Of a stretch of DNA of 64,000 bases, positions 11,040 to 24,100 are shown in pieces. Both the position numbers and the translations under genes were made by a program. Every line of letters begins with the position of its first letter. Position 1 is the stretch's first letter. Location: contig CM040747.1 of NCBI GenBank assembly GCA_022829145.1, positions 41,286,613 through 41,350,612 on the forward strand. Direction: 5' to 3'. Origin of the DNA: Albula goreensis. Lineage: Eukaryota; Chordata; Actinopteri; Albuliformes; Albulidae. Below the pieces are notes generated by a model that saw only the letters and a program-made list of their open reading frames with translations, searched no databases and was not told the origin of the DNA.

Positions 11040-13390
11040 CTCAGGATGGTGGAAATTTACCATCATCTCAGGATGGTTGTAGATGGTTGTTAGTGGTTTA
11101 GTGAAAATGTTTTAGCTGTGACTCAGCCTGCTTGAATCCAGTGGCATCATACCTCACTCCCTCTTTCAGCATGTTAGATCGATTCAAGTGACCCACACCC
11201 TCTGTTTTTGTGAGGCCCTCTTTGGGCTGGCTCAGTTTGAGGCCTGGAGTAGACCTGTCGTCAGTTGACCTGTGCTGTGTAGCTTCTAGGTATGAGAACG
11301 ACACGCATTTCTGCCAGTCAACTAGCTGATGCTGAAGCCGACACATTTCAGACAAATCTTTTTTTTTTAATTCTATGATGTAGGATAATAATAAAATTTA
11401 GCCACGTGATCAGCACAGATCACAAGATGAAAACGTTGTTCGATTTGGTGTGTACCAAATTATTGTGTGCTTCTTCGCTCACTGCACAGCTTAACGGAAG
11501 CTCAAACCCCTCAAGTAACATGTTTCAAAAGACATTAATAAGAGACTCTATTTAATGAAACAAGAAGTTTGGTTTTGCAAAATAGCCTAAACATCCATCC
11601 ACATTGACGATATTGTCATTGACCCACATATTGAACTTAAGCAATTAAAAAAACCTCATGAAAACTGAGTTTCGCCCGCTTAACTGTCGACCGACAATCA
11701 ATGAATCAATGAATTGTTCACATCCCTAGTAGTGTGTGTGTCCTTTCTCTAAACACTGAGGGTGTAATTAGAGCTCAGGAGTCTCTGAGCCAAGTTTAGC
11801 TAGCTACATCGCTACATCGCTAAGACATTGCCAAGTACTGCAGAATATGAAGAGAGGTATCTGAGTATTCTTGAGTCAAGTATGTGGTCTTCATGTGTAT
11901 CGAGCATGTGGTCTTCAAGTTAGTAACAACTGCATTTGCCATATCCAGCGTAAGCCAGCTATCTGCTGGTACAGATTAAGCCGTGGCCTTTCGCTGTCTC
12001 CAATTTTGTAATATGGCTTGATAAAAGGTTTTATTTTCATGAAGGGAAGTATTTTTAAATCAGTTGTTTGTACCTGATACCACAAAAATAATTGACCAGT
12101 TTTGTCTGTGTCACATGTGTCTGTTTCCCCAGACACTGCTGGGATATTTGCTATAAATATGAGCAACCTTTATCACTCCGGAAGCTCCACTCATAGCTGG
12201 AGTTTTGGAGATCTTACTCTTTTCTTCTGACTGCCCTGTTTTAATCAACACCTGCATTTTGAGACACTTCCCTATATTATCAGTTTATTTAAAATGTTCA
12301 ACACCCCATGCTACAATGACTGGAGGCTCACTTTGGTGAGGCAATGTTACAGGTAAAAATAGACTGTAAAACAGTAAAATTATCTGTCTCATTGCTCTGT
12401 AGTGCCCTCTACTGGCAAGCTTCACAGCTAATTGGAGGAGCCTCATGCATGGGCAAAAGGTTGACAGCGTGGGGCTGAGAACATCATTTGAGAAAACACC
12501 CTCACTCCCTGTTGGATGAGGCATGGGCAGGAAGGAGTTCCTTTCAGAACTCTTAATCATGAAATGGGGTTGAGGCATTATGAGCAAAGCCATCAATGTA
12601 TTTCATGTCTTACACACACCATACATATCCACACAAGCACATTAACACCATTGATGATATTATGGTGGCTCGTTCAGTCCAAACAAAAGAGAATACAGCC
12701 AGTAATCTGCGCTCTCTCAACTCTGCTACTCTCTCAAAAATGCTACATGCTAGTTTCATGCTAAATAGTTTCATATTAGTGTAATGCTAGTTACCTATTC
12801 TAGTTCTGTGCTATTTATTAGTACACTTGCAGCAGTTGCTAATACAGTGCCACAGAGTTGTAAATGTAAGCATAGTGTTTGCTGTTGCCAATGATGAAAC
12901 CACATAAAACACAGGATCATGGTATAGGATCTTGCAGCAATTAGCTTTACTGCTAATCTACCTCTCTTTCGTAAATAATAGAGTCTAATATAGGGACACG
13001 TCTTGTATTTACTTAAATTGTAGAGAGTAATATTGGGGCATGTCTTTTATTTACTGTACTTATATAGTCTAACAACATCACAGTTAAACCATTCATTTCA
13101 CAGAATTATGGTAAAGATATTTACTGCTGTAATGTTCAGTTTGTTATCTCACCACTTAGCTTGGTAGGTGTTTGGTGATAAAGAATGGAAGTCTATCACT
13201 CTGTGCAAGTAAGATCCACCCATCCATGGTGTAGGGATGAAACAGGCCTTCCTCTTGTGGAAATCTGTGGGTAAATCTGTAATGATAAACCAGTGAGCTG
13301 AACTGGCTGTTGGGTAGCTAAATACTGAGGATACTGCATCACCCCCTTAACAATTTATTTCATTCAATTTTAGAGAAAACAGAAGGAAAA
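11040..13390. other. Intron 3 of gene A; no exon recognised
   Basis: Shared with the right arm (about 61640-63180) but with no splice-bounded ORF I can place. Open frames here on both strands change between the two arms and look like chance. Confidence 0.5.
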
Positions 13391-13393
13391 TAC

Positions 13394-13741
13394 ATGGTTC
13401 ACCAGCTGGCTATGTGTTTTTCCTGCTTTGCTAACACCACCTCCTTTCCCCTGCAGAGCGTACAGCATCCTATAATATTTAAGCAGGGTCTGGCTGCAGC
13501 CACTCCAGACCTCGGCACACAGGCCCCTCCTCAGAGAGGCCCTGCTGCATGTGGAGCCCTGCATCGGCTCGCTCAGGGGCAGGTGGCTCTCTCCTACACA
13601 CACCAGAGAAGGTGTACGACATCTTTCTGGCCTGCGGGGTACTGTGTTATATCACACAGTAAAACAAGGTGCCATTTTAGGACCATTTGGTCCTGGAAAA
13701 CTGGTTTGTTGGTGTCACTGCCTCCACCATACACTCCTTAG
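13394..13741 (+). other. Unidentified ORF conserved in both arms
   Basis: A 115-codon frame (starting MVHQLAMCFSCFANTTS) whose mirror at 61630-61274 stays open for 118 codons with few changes. The opposite strand is also fairly open in both arms. I recognise no domain. It may be an old transposon fragment, or simply high identity preserving a chance ORF. A CCTGCAG acceptor-like site lies at 13451-13457, but the matching frame is not clearly exonic. Confidence 0.3.
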
Positions 13742-14481
13742 TTTCCATAAGGCTGGGGAGACCCTGGCCTCCTCCAGTCTGTTATGTTAGGTGTTACATA
13801 TCCACGGCTTCAGTTCCATTTTTCTTAACACAAAGAACAAGCGCTGCCTAAACCACAGGACCAGAATGTCACAGTGTGGAGGTTCTAACATAAGCAATAT
13901 CATAAGCATTATACACAGAATGTTTCCTTCACAATTATGAAACAGAGCAGTTATCAAACACTCGGGATGTCATTTTGATAACCTTTAACATTAGAGACCC
14001 AGACTCTGGTGTTAGGGTCTCTTCCCATGCTGTTGAGAGAGGGTGCATTGGTGATGATGTTTCTTGAAAGGTTTAAATTGTGTTATCTAGTGCTTGAAGA
14101 TACAGTTAAATTAGAGGCATGTGTAATCTAGTCTCATGATAAGGAACTGAAAGTGATAACATTTCTTTAATTGCCATTGTGGCATGAACAATTGTACACT
14201 AAGGACAATCATTTTTGTTTCATGCCCCGAAAGCTAATTCATTAGTAAATTATATAGTTAGCTACATGTTACCCACAGGTTCACAGTTTGATAGAAATAT
14301 GTGTGACCCTGCCTACACCCAAACACCCCATAAACCCCCCACCCCCCGCATGGGTGTAACCGGTTTTTACAAGACAGAGGTCTAGTGATTGAGCTTCTCT
14401 AAAACATTTTAATGCACTCTTTGGGTTTGTCTTCATTTACTGTTTTTTTCTTTCTGTCTGAATTCTTCGACTGCTTTGCAG

Positions 14482-14537
14482 GGTCCAGCAGTCCAGAGAA
14501 GAGAGAGCAGTGGATGGATGTAAACCTCACAAAAAAG
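14482..14537 (+). CDS. Gene A exon 4: shortened linker exon
   Basis: 56 nt between a CTGCTTTGCAG acceptor and an AAAAAAG|GTTTGA donor. It takes one base and leaves one, encoding VQQSREERAVDGCKPHKK. The right-arm counterpart is 88 nt and leaves none, so this copy has lost 32 nt and its 3' half is read in a different frame. The new exit phase fits the NACHT exon at 19170 directly, matching the absence of the pyrin exon. The donor has T at +3, weaker than GTGTGA in gene B, so use in vivo is uncertain. Confidence 0.6.
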
Positions 14538-14852
14538 GTTTGATATCTCTTTAAATTATCCATATATGGGTGTGGCTTGGATAATACTCTATATTTCACC
14601 TCTCTTTTCATGCTCATAATTATGAGGATGAAAATCCTCTCATTCTGATGTGGTGTAACTGCACAAATTCAAATTCTGTTTATTCGTTAATTCTGATGAT
14701 ATTTTAGATGGTTACTTAGAGACATTTGCTTGAAGAAACTGTTAAACCAAACTGTGCAAACAAACAACATTGACATGACCCACACTACAGGTTATTACGA
14801 ATGCAGCGCCCCCCCTAGAGAAAACAAGAGTTGTAACATAACAGGTGGGAGA

Positions 14853-17719
14853 GGGTGCAGGGAACACAAACACAGGGTGTAGTGTGTAATGAACATACTC
14901 ACAGGGTTTAGGATGCAGGGAACACAAACACAGGGTGTAGGGTGTAATGAACATACTCACAGGGTGTAGGATGCAGGGAACACAAACACAGGGTGTAGGG
15001 TGTAATGAACATACTCACAGGGTGTAGGGTGCAGGGAACACAAACACAGGGTGTAGGGTGTAATGAACATACTCACAGGGTTTAGGATGCAGGGAACACA
15101 AACACAGGGTGTAGGGTGTAATGAACATACTCACAGGGTGTAGGGTGCAGGGAACACAAACACAGGGTGTAGGGTGTAATGAACATACTCACAGGGTGTA
15201 GGGTGCAGGGAACACAAACACAGGGTGTAGGGTGTAATGAACATACTCACAGGGTTTAGGATGCAGGGAACACAAACACAGGGTGTAGGGTGTAATGAAC
15301 ATACTCACAGGGTTTAGGATGCAGGGAACACAAACACAGGATGTACGGTGTAATGAACATACTCACAGGGTTTAGGATGCAGGGAACACAAACACAGGGT
15401 GTAGGGTGTAATGAACATACTCACAGGGTTTAGGATGCAGGAACACAAACACAGGATGTACGGTGTAATGAACATACTCACAGGGTTTAGGATGCAGGGA
15501 ACACAAACACAGGGTGTAGGGTGTAATGAACATACTCACAGGGTTTAGGATGCAGGGAACACAAACACAGGGTGTAGGGTGTAATGAACATACTCACAGG
15601 GTGTAGGGTGCAGGGAACACAAACACAGGGTGTAGGGTGTAATGAACATACTCACAGGGTGTAGGGTGCAGGGAACACAAACACAGGGTGTAGGGTGTAA
15701 TGAACATACTCACAGGGTTTAGGATGCAGGGAACACAAACACAGGGTGTAGGGTGTAATGAACATACTCACAGGGTTTAGGATGCAGGAACACAAACACA
15801 GGATGTACGGTGTAATGAACATACTCACAGGGTTTAGGATGCAGGGAACACAAACACAGGGTGTAGGGTGTAATGAACATACTCACAGGGTTTAGGATGC
15901 AGGGAACACAAACACAGGATGTACGTGTAATGAACATACTCACAGGGTTTAGGATGCAGGGAACACAAACACAGGGTGTAGGGTGTAATGAACATACTCA
16001 CAGGGTTTAGGATGCAGGGAACACAAACACAGGGTGTAGGGTGTAATGAACATACTCACAGGGTTTAGGATGCAGGGAACACAAACACAGGATGTACGGT
16101 GTAATGAACATACTCACAGGGTTTAGGATGCAGGGAACACAAACACAGGGTGTAGGGTGTAATGAACATACTCACAGGGTTTAGGATGCAGGGAACACAA
16201 ACACAGGGTGTAGGGTGTAATGAACATACTCACAGGGTTTAGGATGCAGGGAACACAAACACAGGGTGTAGGGTGTAATGAACATACTCACAGGGTTTAG
16301 GATGCAGGGAACACAAACACAGGATGTACGGTGTAATGAACATACTCACAGGGTTTAGGATGCAGGGAACACAAACACAGGGTGTAGGGTGTAATGAACA
16401 TACTCACAGGGTTTAGGATGCAGGGAACACAAACACAGGATGTACGGTGTAATGAACATACTCACAGGGTTTAGGATGCAGGGAACACAAACACAGGGTG
16501 TAGGGTGTAATGAACATACTCACAGGGTTTAGGATGCAGGGAACACAAACACAGGGTGTAGGGTGTAATGAACATACTCACAGGGTTTAGGATGCAGGAA
16601 CACAAACACAGGATGTACGGTGTAATGAACATACTCACAGGGTTTAGGATGCAGGGAACACAAACACAGGGTGTAGGGTGTAATGAACATACTCACAGGG
16701 TTTAGGATGCAGGGAACACAAACACAGGGTGTAGGGTGTAATGAACATACTCACAGGGTTTAGGATGCAGGGAACACAAACACAGGGTGTAGGGTGTAAT
16801 GAACATACTCACAGGGTTTAGGATGCAGGGAACACAAACACAGGATGTACGGTGTAATGAACATACTCACAGGGTTTAGGATGCAGGGAACACAAACACA
16901 GGGTGTAGGGTGTAATGAACATACTCACAGGGTTTAGGATGCAGGGAACACAAACACAGGATGTACGGTGTAATGAACATACTCACAGGGTTTAGGATGC
17001 AGGGAACACAAACACAGGGTGTAGGGTGTAATGAACATACTCACAGGGTTTAGGATGCAGGGAACACAAACACAGGGTGTAGGGTGTAATGAACATACTC
17101 ACAGGGTGTAGGGTGCAGGGAACACAAACACAGGGTGTAGGGTGTAATGAACATACTCACAGGGTGTAGGGTGCAGGGAACACAAACACAGGGTGTAGGG
17201 TGTAATGAACATACTCACAGGGTTTAGGATGCAGGGAACACAAACACAGGGTGTAGGGTGTAATGAACATACTCACAGGGTTTAGGATGCAGGGAACACA
17301 AACACAGGGTGTAGGGTGTAATGAACATACTCACAGGGTTTAGGATGCAGGGAACACAAACACAGGGTGTAGGGTGTAATGAACATACTCACAGGGTTTA
17401 GGATGCAGGGAACACAAACACAGGATGTACGGTGTAATGAACATACTCACAGGGTTTAGGATGCAGGGAACACAAACACAGGGTGTAGGGTGTAATGAAC
17501 ATACTCACAGGGTTTAGGATGCAGGGAACACAAACACAGGATGTACGGTGTAATGAACATACTCACAGGGTTTAGGATGCAGGGAACACAAACACAGGGT
17601 GTAGGGTGTAATGAACATACTCACAGGGTTTAGGATGCAGGGAACACAAACACAGGGTGTAGGGTGTAATGAACATACTCACAGGGTTTAGGATGCAGGG
17701 AACACAAACACAGGATGTG
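14853..17719. repeat. 58-bp minisatellite (dimer of 29 bp), about 49 units
   Basis: Regular 58-bp period (unit starts at 14901 and 14959), each unit made of two related 29-bp halves: ACAGGGTTTAGGATGCAGGG-type and ACAGGGTGTAGGGTGTAATG-type. GGTGTAGGG and GGATGTACGG variants alternate in blocks, indicating higher-order amplification. It lies in the intron after exon 4. The mirror site on the right arm has only about a dozen 29-bp units. Confidence 0.95.
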
Positions 17720-18455
17720 ATTAATAAAAACAGATGGTATTTCTTTCCTGAATTTCATTTACTGAATGTGTTATAGCTACATATAATTTGTGGACAGGCT
17801 ACTACACCCTTAAAAGAATACGTTTTTCAGTATCTTTACAGGTCCTTCATTTGTTCTGCTAGGGAACCCTGAAAGGCTTTTCTTAGATACTAAATCTTAT
17901 ATCTTAGGTTTTAATTTAATATATTTAATATACAGATATGTAGATTCTAAAAAAACTAATTTATATATATGCGTTGTGGCTATTAAATAATGAGACTAAT
18001 GCTGTTATTCAGTTTTAATGAAGAAAAAAAAAAGATTAGGTAGCCATTTTGTTCAATATTACCAAAAATTTCAAATTGATGTGTTGCTTGATTTTTGAAC
18101 TGACATTTTTACAACACATCAGAAAAACATGTCTACTTCAAGAGACGTGTAACAGCGAACTGGAGACGCAAGTGAATTGAAACTTTCAGGGGTTGTTTAT
18201 GCTTGCCCATTAGGAATATGTTCATGTGAGTTATCATTTATTTGTTTTATATACAATGTTGGTTGATTCCTTCAAAACAGATAAACCATGCACTTGAAAA
18301 AAAAATCACTTAAACGCACCAATCTCTATGTCAGAATTAGTTTTAAAATTTTAATAGCTGGTATTTTACCAGAGAGGAATGTTGGGATTTGAAGCTGTGG
18401 CTTTGTACTGGTCAATTTCACTGGCCTCTTTTATCTCTGAAACTGAACTGATCAG
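17720..18455. other. Left-arm segment without right-arm counterpart
   Basis: AT-rich sequence between the minisatellite and the NACHT exon. No match to the pyrin-exon region of the right arm and no recognisable gene. The interval 17960-18230 has the feel of a decayed DNA transposon, but I could not assign it. Confidence 0.4.
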
Positions 18456-18566
18456 CCCCACAGCAGCAACCAACATCTAAAGAGACAGGATGGATCAGCC
18501 GTTTGGTTGCCTTCTTCCTGGGTGCCTTCTTCCGAAATTTATTCCTTAAGCTTGGTCTAACATCTG
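18456..18566 (+). CDS. Candidate extra N-terminal exon of gene A
   Basis: A 111-nt open stretch between CTGATCAG and a TCTG|GTAAGTG donor. It takes two bases and leaves one, so it slots in frame between exon 4 and the NACHT exon. It encodes a polar start (PQQQPTSKETGW) followed by a hydrophobic or amphipathic run (SRLVAFFLGAFFRNLFLKLG). No family is recognised. It is absent from the right arm, whose position holds the pyrin exon. The pyrimidine tract is only moderate, and the same strand has no independent start codon in frame. Confidence 0.35.
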
Positions 18567-19169
18567 GTAAGTGCAGTTTGACATTGTTGTTCTTATGTTT
18601 TGACTGCTTAAACACCACCAACTGCCAATAGATGAAAGCTGATTTTTATTGTTATATATAGTTTATGAACAGTACACATCATTCATGGCGTAATTGGCTC
18701 TTATGACCAGGGTATGTTGTAAATCTATGTATGTATGTAAGTGTAAAGTTTCTGTTGAGTTAAATTTTGAACAGCCAAGCTCATCTTTGGAGAAAGTGAT
18801 CCTGGAGTTGAATGTGACTGATGCACGTTCGGATTTGAAGTGATGCCAGATTTGCACAGAAAAAGATTTACTCTCCTGGAAGGAAAACAGCAACCTTGGT
18901 GTACTACTAAAAATATCAGTATTTATGCTTACTAACTATGTTTACACATTTTTATCTTGTTCAAAAAGGGCCCAAGGTTGGCCACAAATCTTTTGTGTGA
19001 TTTGTGTTGACACTGTGAGAGGTGTATGACACACAGTGTTAGAGAGATGTGTAACACAGTGACAAGCAGTGTAAACTGACTGTGTACGCACTCATTCACT
19101 ATTTCTTTTTGAAGTTTAGTATATAATTTCAACTCATTTTAATTTTTTTTTCATATTTCCACTTATCAG
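18567..19169. other. Intron before NACHT exon of gene A
   Basis: No exon recognised. Only weak similarity to the right arm (about 58051-58250), mainly around a GATGTGTAACACA stretch and the last 40 bases before the acceptor. Confidence 0.5.
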
Positions 19170-21168
19170 CTAAACCTGTAATGAGAGCCCAAGAGAGACC
19201 GAAATCTAATGCAGAGAAGTTGTTGGAAGCCCAGGAGAGACTGAAATCTGAACTAAAGAAGAAGTTTGAATGCATATTTGAAGGTTTGGTACAGCAGGGC
19301 CACCCAATCCTCCTCAATGAGATCTATACAGAGCTCTACATCACAGAGGGGGGAGGTGGGGGGGTCAAAAATGAACATGAGGTCAGACAGATTGAGGCAG
19401 CATCCAAGAGACAAACCACACAGGAGACTGCAATCCTCTGCAATGACATCTTTAAACCTTTACCTGGACAGGAGAAAGACATCAGAACTGTGCTTACAAA
19501 GGGCATCGCTGGCATTGGGAAAACTGTCTCTGTGCAGAAGTTCATTCTGGACTGGGCAGAAGGAAAAGCCAATCAGGACATTAATTTAATCTTCACTCTT
19601 CCTTTCCGAGACCTGAACTTAAAGAAGGAGAGAGAATTCAGTCTGATGCAACTCCTCCAGCACTACTTTCCACAGCTGAAAGAGATTGAAAGTGTTGAAC
19701 ATGATGACGTCAAAGTTGTCTTCATCTTTGATGGTCTGGATGAGTGTCGACTTCCTCTAGATTTCCAGAACAATGAGATCTGCTGTGATGTAACAGAGTC
19801 AGCATCAGTGGACGTGCTGCTGATCAACCTCATTAAGGGGAATCTGCTTCCTCTGCTCTCTCTCTGGATCACCTCCCGACCAGCAGCAGCCAATCAGATC
19901 CCTCCTGAGTGTGTCCACCAGGTGACAGAGGTACGAGGGTTCAATGACCCACAGAAGGAGGAGTACTTCAGGAAGAGAATCAGAGATCAGAACGTGGCCA
20001 GCAGAATTATCTCACACATAAAGTCATCCAGGAGTCTCTACATCATGTGTCACATTCCAGTATTCTGCTGGATTTCTGCTACAGTTCTGGAGACATTGTT
20101 GGGTAAAGCAGACAGTGGAGAACTCCCCAGAACTCTGACTGAAATGTACACACACTTCCTGCTCATTCAGACCAGTGTGAAGAATCAGAAGTATTATGGC
20201 ACCAATGAGACAAACCCAAAGAAGATCTCAGCATCAGATGCAGAAATGATCCTGAAACTGGGGAAGCTGGCTTTTCTACAGCTGCAAAAGGGCAATCTGA
20301 TATTCTATGAAGAGGATCTGAGAGAGAGTGGCATTGATGTCAGTGAAGCTTCAGGGTACTCTGGGGTGTGCACAGAAATCTTTAAAGAGGAGTCTGGGTT
20401 GCATCAGGAGAAAGTCTACTGCTTTGTGCATCTGAGCATTCAGGAGTTTCTGGCTGCCGTGTTTGTGTTTCATTCATGTGTAAATGAGAACAGAAATGCA
20501 CTCAGACCACAAAAGTCAAGACTTAAAACTGACAGAATGCAGCTGTCTGATTTACACTGGAGTGCAGTAGATCAGGCCTTACAGAGTAAGAATGGACACC
20601 TGGACCTTTTCCTCCGATTCCTTCTGGGCCTCTCACTGGACTCCACTCAGACTCTCTTAGGAGAACTACTGACACAGACAGGAAGTAGATCACCTGTGTC
20701 AGACCCACCGACAGAGACAGGAAGCAAATCACTCTTAGACTTCTTCAGAAGACTATTCAGACAAACAGGAAGCAGATCACCTGCACCAGACCCACTGTCA
20801 CAGATAGAAAGCAGATCTCCTGCACCAGACACATTGACAGACATAGAAAGCAAATCAGGGAGCATAAGGAAAACAGTCCAGTACATTAAGTGGAAGATCA
20901 GAGAAGAGTCTTCAGCAGAGAGGACCATCAATCTGTTCCACTGTCTGAATGAACTGAATGAAAACTCTCTCGTGGAGGAAATCCAGACTTCCCTGAGATC
21001 AGGAAGACTTTCTGATAAAGAGCTGGAACCACACCAATGCTCAGCTCTGGCCTTTGTGTTACTGATGTCAGAGGAGGTCCTGGATGAGTTTGACCTGAAG
21101 ACGTACAACACATCAGCAGCAGGTCAGCAGAGACTGGTACCAGTCGTGAGGAACTGCAGGAAGGCCAA
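19170..21168 (+). CDS. Gene A exon: FISNA-NACHT ATPase module
   Basis: A single 1999-nt exon between CACTTATCAG and GCCAA|GTGAGT. Counting from Met at 19181: FISNA about 28-95; Walker A GIAGIGKT 108-115; Walker [10 protein letters not shown] 180-188; sensor-1 region ITSRP 230-234; a CHIPVFCWI motif near 290; winged-helix [12 protein letters not shown] 415-426. Residues 498-562 form a Ser/Pro-rich stretch with repeated TGSRSP-like units, longer than usual. NACHT domains bind ATP and drive NLR oligomerisation, and FISNA is the fish-specific region preceding NACHT. The frame is intact and stays open to the acceptor, so Met 19181 is probably internal, not the start. A duplicated AQERPKS/AQERLKS lies near the N-terminus. 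Confidence 0.95.
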
Positions 21169-24100
21169 GTGAGTACTGTTACATCATTCATAATGCAGAT
21201 GATTAAAACTGACTCAAGATGAAAATAAAAAAGATGATTGACTCATCTTTTTTACGAAAGCCAAATCGTCCAATATGACAGTGAAAAGAATCATTCTGTG
21301 CATTGTGATCCAGTGGTTTTCGCTGGCTGGCATTTTAACATTATTTCTGTCTGCATTTGGGTTTTTTAATGTTTTTTATCTTGATGTTGAAAGATGGCTA
21401 CCATTTTCCTTTGTTATCAGCTACTGGTTGTCATGGTGGTTCACATGTGTATTTAAGGTATCTGTATGTGCTGCATGTTTGATCTTTGAAAAATTAAACC
21501 TAGTATTTAGTATGAGACATCAGCTTCAGTGTAGTTGCCATCTTCTTTAATACATCCTCATTTACAGTAAAAATCTCAAAACTGCACTTAAATGATTTAA
21601 CTCTGCTGTCTTCGTAAGGTAGCGTAAATTCCTCTGAGGGATGGTCTTGCAAAACTGAGAGCGATTTAATTTCCTAACTTTCTAAATGTTAGATGGTCCC
21701 TGCGTTGTTGTACTAACAGACGCTATGTCTGCTGTTCAGAACCCATTGTTGCGTCAGGCTGGATCAAATTTACTGGATGGATCAAATTTCTCATGACAGC
21801 TCCTCTGTTGTCCGCTGGATGTCTGTTGCTCCTTGCAGCTCTTTCGGCGATGGTTGTGGAGTTGGACTTGGCGGCGATGCCATCTTCCTCCCCAGGTCCT
21901 CATGAGATGAACAGTGTTGATATCTGCAGGAGACTCAAGAACAATCCAAACACAGCTTGCAAAACCAACATTACAAGATTATTACATCTTTCTACACTAA
22001 GAGTTAGCAAAGGGTCTTTGCTATTTTGGCTAAAAAGACACTTAATCTAAAACTGTGACTCACAGTAGAGATAATGATGGTATGTTCTGTTATGCAGTCC
22101 TGTATTTAAATATGATTGCATCGTGTGAAGCTGTTCTCTACACACAGAATGTATCTGATGCCCAGTCATTTGATTGGGTTAGGAACTCACTCACCACTTT
22201 CCTAACGGTTGTGTTAGCTGATGACATGCTCATGTATTTGACCTGTGTTTAGACACTCACCACCAGGGTGCTGCTCACTCTCTCAAAAGCATATTGATTC
22301 TTTGGAGAAATGATCTCTCTGGGAAACTAAAAATCCCACAGTTGTGGAATTACACATTTTACAAAATTGTTTTAAAAAATATTTTTTTATTGCTTGTGAA
22401 TTAGTGAATACTGTTCAAATCTCTATGTCTCAAATACTCAGGCAAAATTTAACTTAGATGCTGCCCCTGTCAGGGGGATCATGTCATCAACGCCGGCCAA
22501 CACCCCACCTGCCTGTCCCTCCCATACCCCCACCTGAGTCTGTCCAACCCAATCCAACTCACCCCAACCCGAGAAGGCAAAATGCATTGGGTCTAGTAAA
22601 CCCTCCGTTTTGCTATGTAGCTTTTACTTGACCGATCTCTCAAATGATTTCATGACCAGTGAGGTCAGTGCCACTGAGTTCTTTGGGGGTTTTGTTCTTT
22701 GCTATGGGTAACAATGATTGACTCCTTGTAGAGTTTGGCTACTCTCTTATCGTTCTATGGATACGTTAAACTCATAGGAGAAAATATCACACAGCTGTAA
22801 TGCACATATTTTAAGTAGTTTTCCGTTAATCCTGTTTGGCCCAGGGCTTTTCCCAGTTTTCCATTTTCTGAACATACCTTTAACATTTCAGGGACCGAAC
22901 ATGACCTCAGTAGACTTAGGGAGTACTTTTACACTTGGTCACCATGCGTGTTGGACTGATTGAATATATCTGACTGTGTAAACACATTCCATTTACACTT
23001 GGCCCCATAACTGAGTCTCCATGAGACAGATATAAATCTGATTTGCTATCCATGCGTTATAAGCAGTTATATGGCACCGTCTTCTGGAATGTAGGCAGCC
23101 AAGATGATGCCAGGTGCCAAAATTTATCTTCATGTCATTTTACAATTAAATTTACGGTGTTGGTTTTTCTCCAACCGTGTGAATCATCCATGCTGTTGTT
23201 TTGCACGTATTGACTGCGGGGGGTCCTAGTTGATGACTTCAGTGTGCTGATGTATTTCCATTTGGGAGGTGTAAAGATTACAGCCTGAATGCAGTGGGTG
23301 AACTTTTAGGCCTACTTGCTTTATGTCAGCACATCTGATAGATAATAATCAGTTAATGACCACATCAAACCTCCACATGGAAATCAAAACCAAAAATCAC
23401 AGTATGATACGACCAGCTAAAGCAGGGCACACATATCTACTACAATACATCTGCAGAGTGATGTACGATATTCTATAGCTTGTCATCAAGCTAACATTTG
23501 CAGAAGACGCCGCCTCTGGCTCTGGCTGCTCTTCAGAGACGATTGGCTAAGATTTTTAGGTAAATGCTAAATTTGTGAGTAAGCTTCCTTGTTTTATTTT
23601 TGACATATCTGTATGCTGACTACAAAACAGGGAAATGAATAAGGGCGTTTTGGCGTGCAAACTGAGTGTTTTTTTTTTTTGTTTTTTTCTGATCTTTGAG
23701 TTAAAGTGAATGAAGTTTATGATATTGTGCCGCCACGCTTTGATGGTGATGGCAAGAATAGCATGCATGTCGGTATCTTTATTAAAGTGAATTAGTGATG
23801 AATCTCCCACATGGATAAATCATACATCAATGATAGCCTAATTTTCTGCATGATCCATGATGATGAACATACAGAAAAACAGAAATGCATATTGTTAAAA
23901 ATATATATATTTTCAATGTCAATATTTTAGAGACCCCCCCAAAATTTCACAAATCATGTTTTCAGGGGACCTCATGTCTTATTAAGAGGAGCCAAGCTCC
24001 CCCTGGCTCCCCTGTAGTTCTCACCCTGCCTGAATAACCAGATACTGTTTCATAAAATTACTTGCCAAGCTTTGACATTTCCATGGGTTTTTTTTATGAA

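Noticed and set aside
14742..17719. Minus-strand ORFs such as 14960-14742 and 15943-15719 with repeated peptide (PCEYVHYTLHPVFVF type)
   Set aside because: They are translations of the 58-bp minisatellite. They recur with each unit and end at unit variants, with no coding evidence.
5881..17719. CRISPR-like array from many regular repeats
   Set aside because: Units are contiguous, without unique spacers, in a vertebrate intron. These are minisatellites.
19181..19183. Met at 19181 as the protein start of gene A
   Set aside because: The frame stays open back to a good acceptor at 19169/19170, and the phase fits an upstream exon, as in gene B.
20523..21191. Minus-strand frames over the NACHT exon (for example 21111-20647)
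   Set aside because: Shadows of the clearly coding + strand exon; no domain of their own.
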